A stretch of 64,000 nt of DNA from the NCBI GenBank assembly GCA_964006375.1, contig OZ023262.1, forward strand, positions 194,991,907 through 195,055,906, read 5' to 3'. Of the stretch, positions 61,950 through 64,000 are shown one piece after another (position 1 is the first letter of the stretch; each line of letters starts with the position of its first letter). This DNA is from Tillus elongatus. Taxonomy: Eukaryota; Arthropoda; Insecta; Coleoptera; Cleridae. The translations under genes and the position numbers were made by a program. The notes under the pieces are model-generated. The model saw only the letters and a program-made list of their open reading frames with translations, ran no database searches and was not told the origin of the DNA.

Positions 61950-62296
61950 GTGTGTATCACACCGATAACTCAAAAACTAATGGCTTGATTTTGATCAAAT
62001 TTAGCAGGTACCTTCCTTTTATTAATGGCTTGGACAAGTTTATTAGCCAGGAAGATCTAAGCAGGTTTTCCGGAAAAAATAGCGTTTTCTTTCGGAAAAA
62101 AATTTTATCTCCGAAAATAAGAAAAGCAACGATAACCAAATTTAGTAAATAGGTTAACATTACAAAAGGTTAACTATATGCGAAAATATAGATTTCTAGG
62201 TTAAAAGAAAAAAGTTATAAGCATGCAATGAAAAAATGTTTGATGACAGATTTTTTTCTCTGAAAATTCACTACTAGAACGCACTTGCTGCGCCAA
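61761..62296 (-). repeat. Family A, short copy
   Basis: TTAGTGAATAATGAAG, inverted right flank (GAGCGCGAACTAGGACCCC), (AT)n 61,879-61,945, left flank (TCACACCGATAACTCAAAAA) and the end AACGCACTTGCTGCGCC near 62,293. Confidence 0.8.
61879..61945. repeat. (AT)n microsatellite inside family A
   Basis: Pure AT array of about 67 bp at the family junction. Confidence 0.95.
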
Positions 62297-62720
62297 AAGT
62301 TTTAATAAATGGATCAAACTTTACTAAAACTACCACCAAAGCATCAGAGCAAGGGTCTATTTGAAATAAATTTTCCGCACATATTTAAGTAAAATGAAGG
62401 ACAATGACTGCTAAAGCAAAACATGAGGCTTTAGAGAACACACTTCTTACCACATTTTTTCTACATAACCCGTATTCGTTTCAGTTTTTTTTAATCTAGA
62501 ACATGTTAATTTTGACGCTTCAAATCGCCACTTTGATGTTTTAAGAAGAAAAGCTATAATTTTTTTTAAATGCCTATAAACTTTTTTTATTTTAGCGTAG
62601 AGATCCAAGTTTTAATACATCGTTTACTTTTTATGAGATAAACCTGCTTGCCAAATTTGGTTGCCATAGCTTTGCTATTTCCGGAGATTTTTCGAAAGAA
62701 AACACAACATTTTGCGGAAA
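62297..62720 (+). repeat. Family A middle segment, opposite orientation
   Basis: Inverse of the long middle and left flank: AGGGTCTATTTGAAATAAAT, AATTTTGACGCTTCAAATCG and TTGGTTGCCATAGC, ending near GGAAAAAAGTGG. Together with 61,761-62,296 it makes a head-to-head pair. Confidence 0.65.
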
Positions 62721-63770
<1,050 letters not shown>

Positions 63771-64000
63771 TTTAACTTTTTATCAGTTAAAGATACGATA
63801 CTGAAGATTACAGTCGTTTTAAAGGAAATTTAATGGTCTACAACTCTTTTTTGGAAACTTGTCCTCTCAAATGAACGGCAAAGGAGATAGAAGAAATATT
63901 TTGTGAAAAAACGTCAGGTAATCTTATTTTTTAAACTAGCGATCATGATGGACGTATACAGTTTGCAGGATTTTGACCCTCAGCATCATTGGCAACTCGA
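63771..64000. other. Unassigned sequence at window end
   Basis: No gene or repeat recognised. Confidence 0.35.

Overview
This 64 kb window is eukaryotic, AT-rich, repeat-dominated DNA. Its transposon families point to an arthropod, most likely an insect: several mariner lineages, hAT elements with 8-bp target duplications, a pogo/Tigger-like element with a PHD-type finger, I/R1-like and jockey/RTE-like LINEs, tRNA-derived SINEs and many long (AT)n arrays. I find no convincing intact host gene, no rRNA, no functional tRNA and no CRISPR. Almost all coding similarity is decayed transposase or LINE protein. The species cannot be named from the sequence alone.

Layout. 0-6 kb: a LINE ORF1 relic (+) and a LINE reverse-transcriptase relic (-), separated by a complete short copy of an (AT)n-bearing repeat called here family A. 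6-12 kb: a mariner relic, a tandem duplication, a hammerhead-like inverted pair and two SINEs. 12.7-14.5 kb: a LINE RNase H relic followed by degenerate ~170-bp repeats. 17.2-18.7 kb: a hAT element with a perfect 8-bp duplication and a two-exon THAP domain. 19.6-22 kb: two family A copies around an antisense mariner. 22.15-27.26 kb: a mariner with long terminal inverted repeats (TIRs) and TA ends, split by a nested LINE that still shows endonuclease, RT and RNase H. 28-30.4 kb: a mariner followed tail to tail by an inverted fragment of the same family. 34.7-36.4 kb: a fairly well preserved minus-strand mariner with unusually long inverted ends. 37.7-39.2 kb: a LINE 3' end and an exact 48-bp tandem repeat made of hairpins. 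42-46 kb: family A fragments and three LINE relics. 48-55 kb: family A copies in both orientations. 55.4-56.7 kb: a second hAT with a perfect 8-bp duplication. 56.73-59.28 kb: the pogo-like element. 59.4-61.3 kb: another hammerhead-like motif and a second block of the ~170-bp repeats. 61.8-63.8 kb: more family A.

The pieces do not form a cellular pathway; the window records successive insertions. The most informative structures are the datable nested insertions, the recurrent hammerhead-like motifs of the kind known from Penelope-like elements, and family A, which carries an (AT)n array at a fixed internal junction and explains many of the 23 long (AT)n arrays (about 2.2 kb in total by my count).
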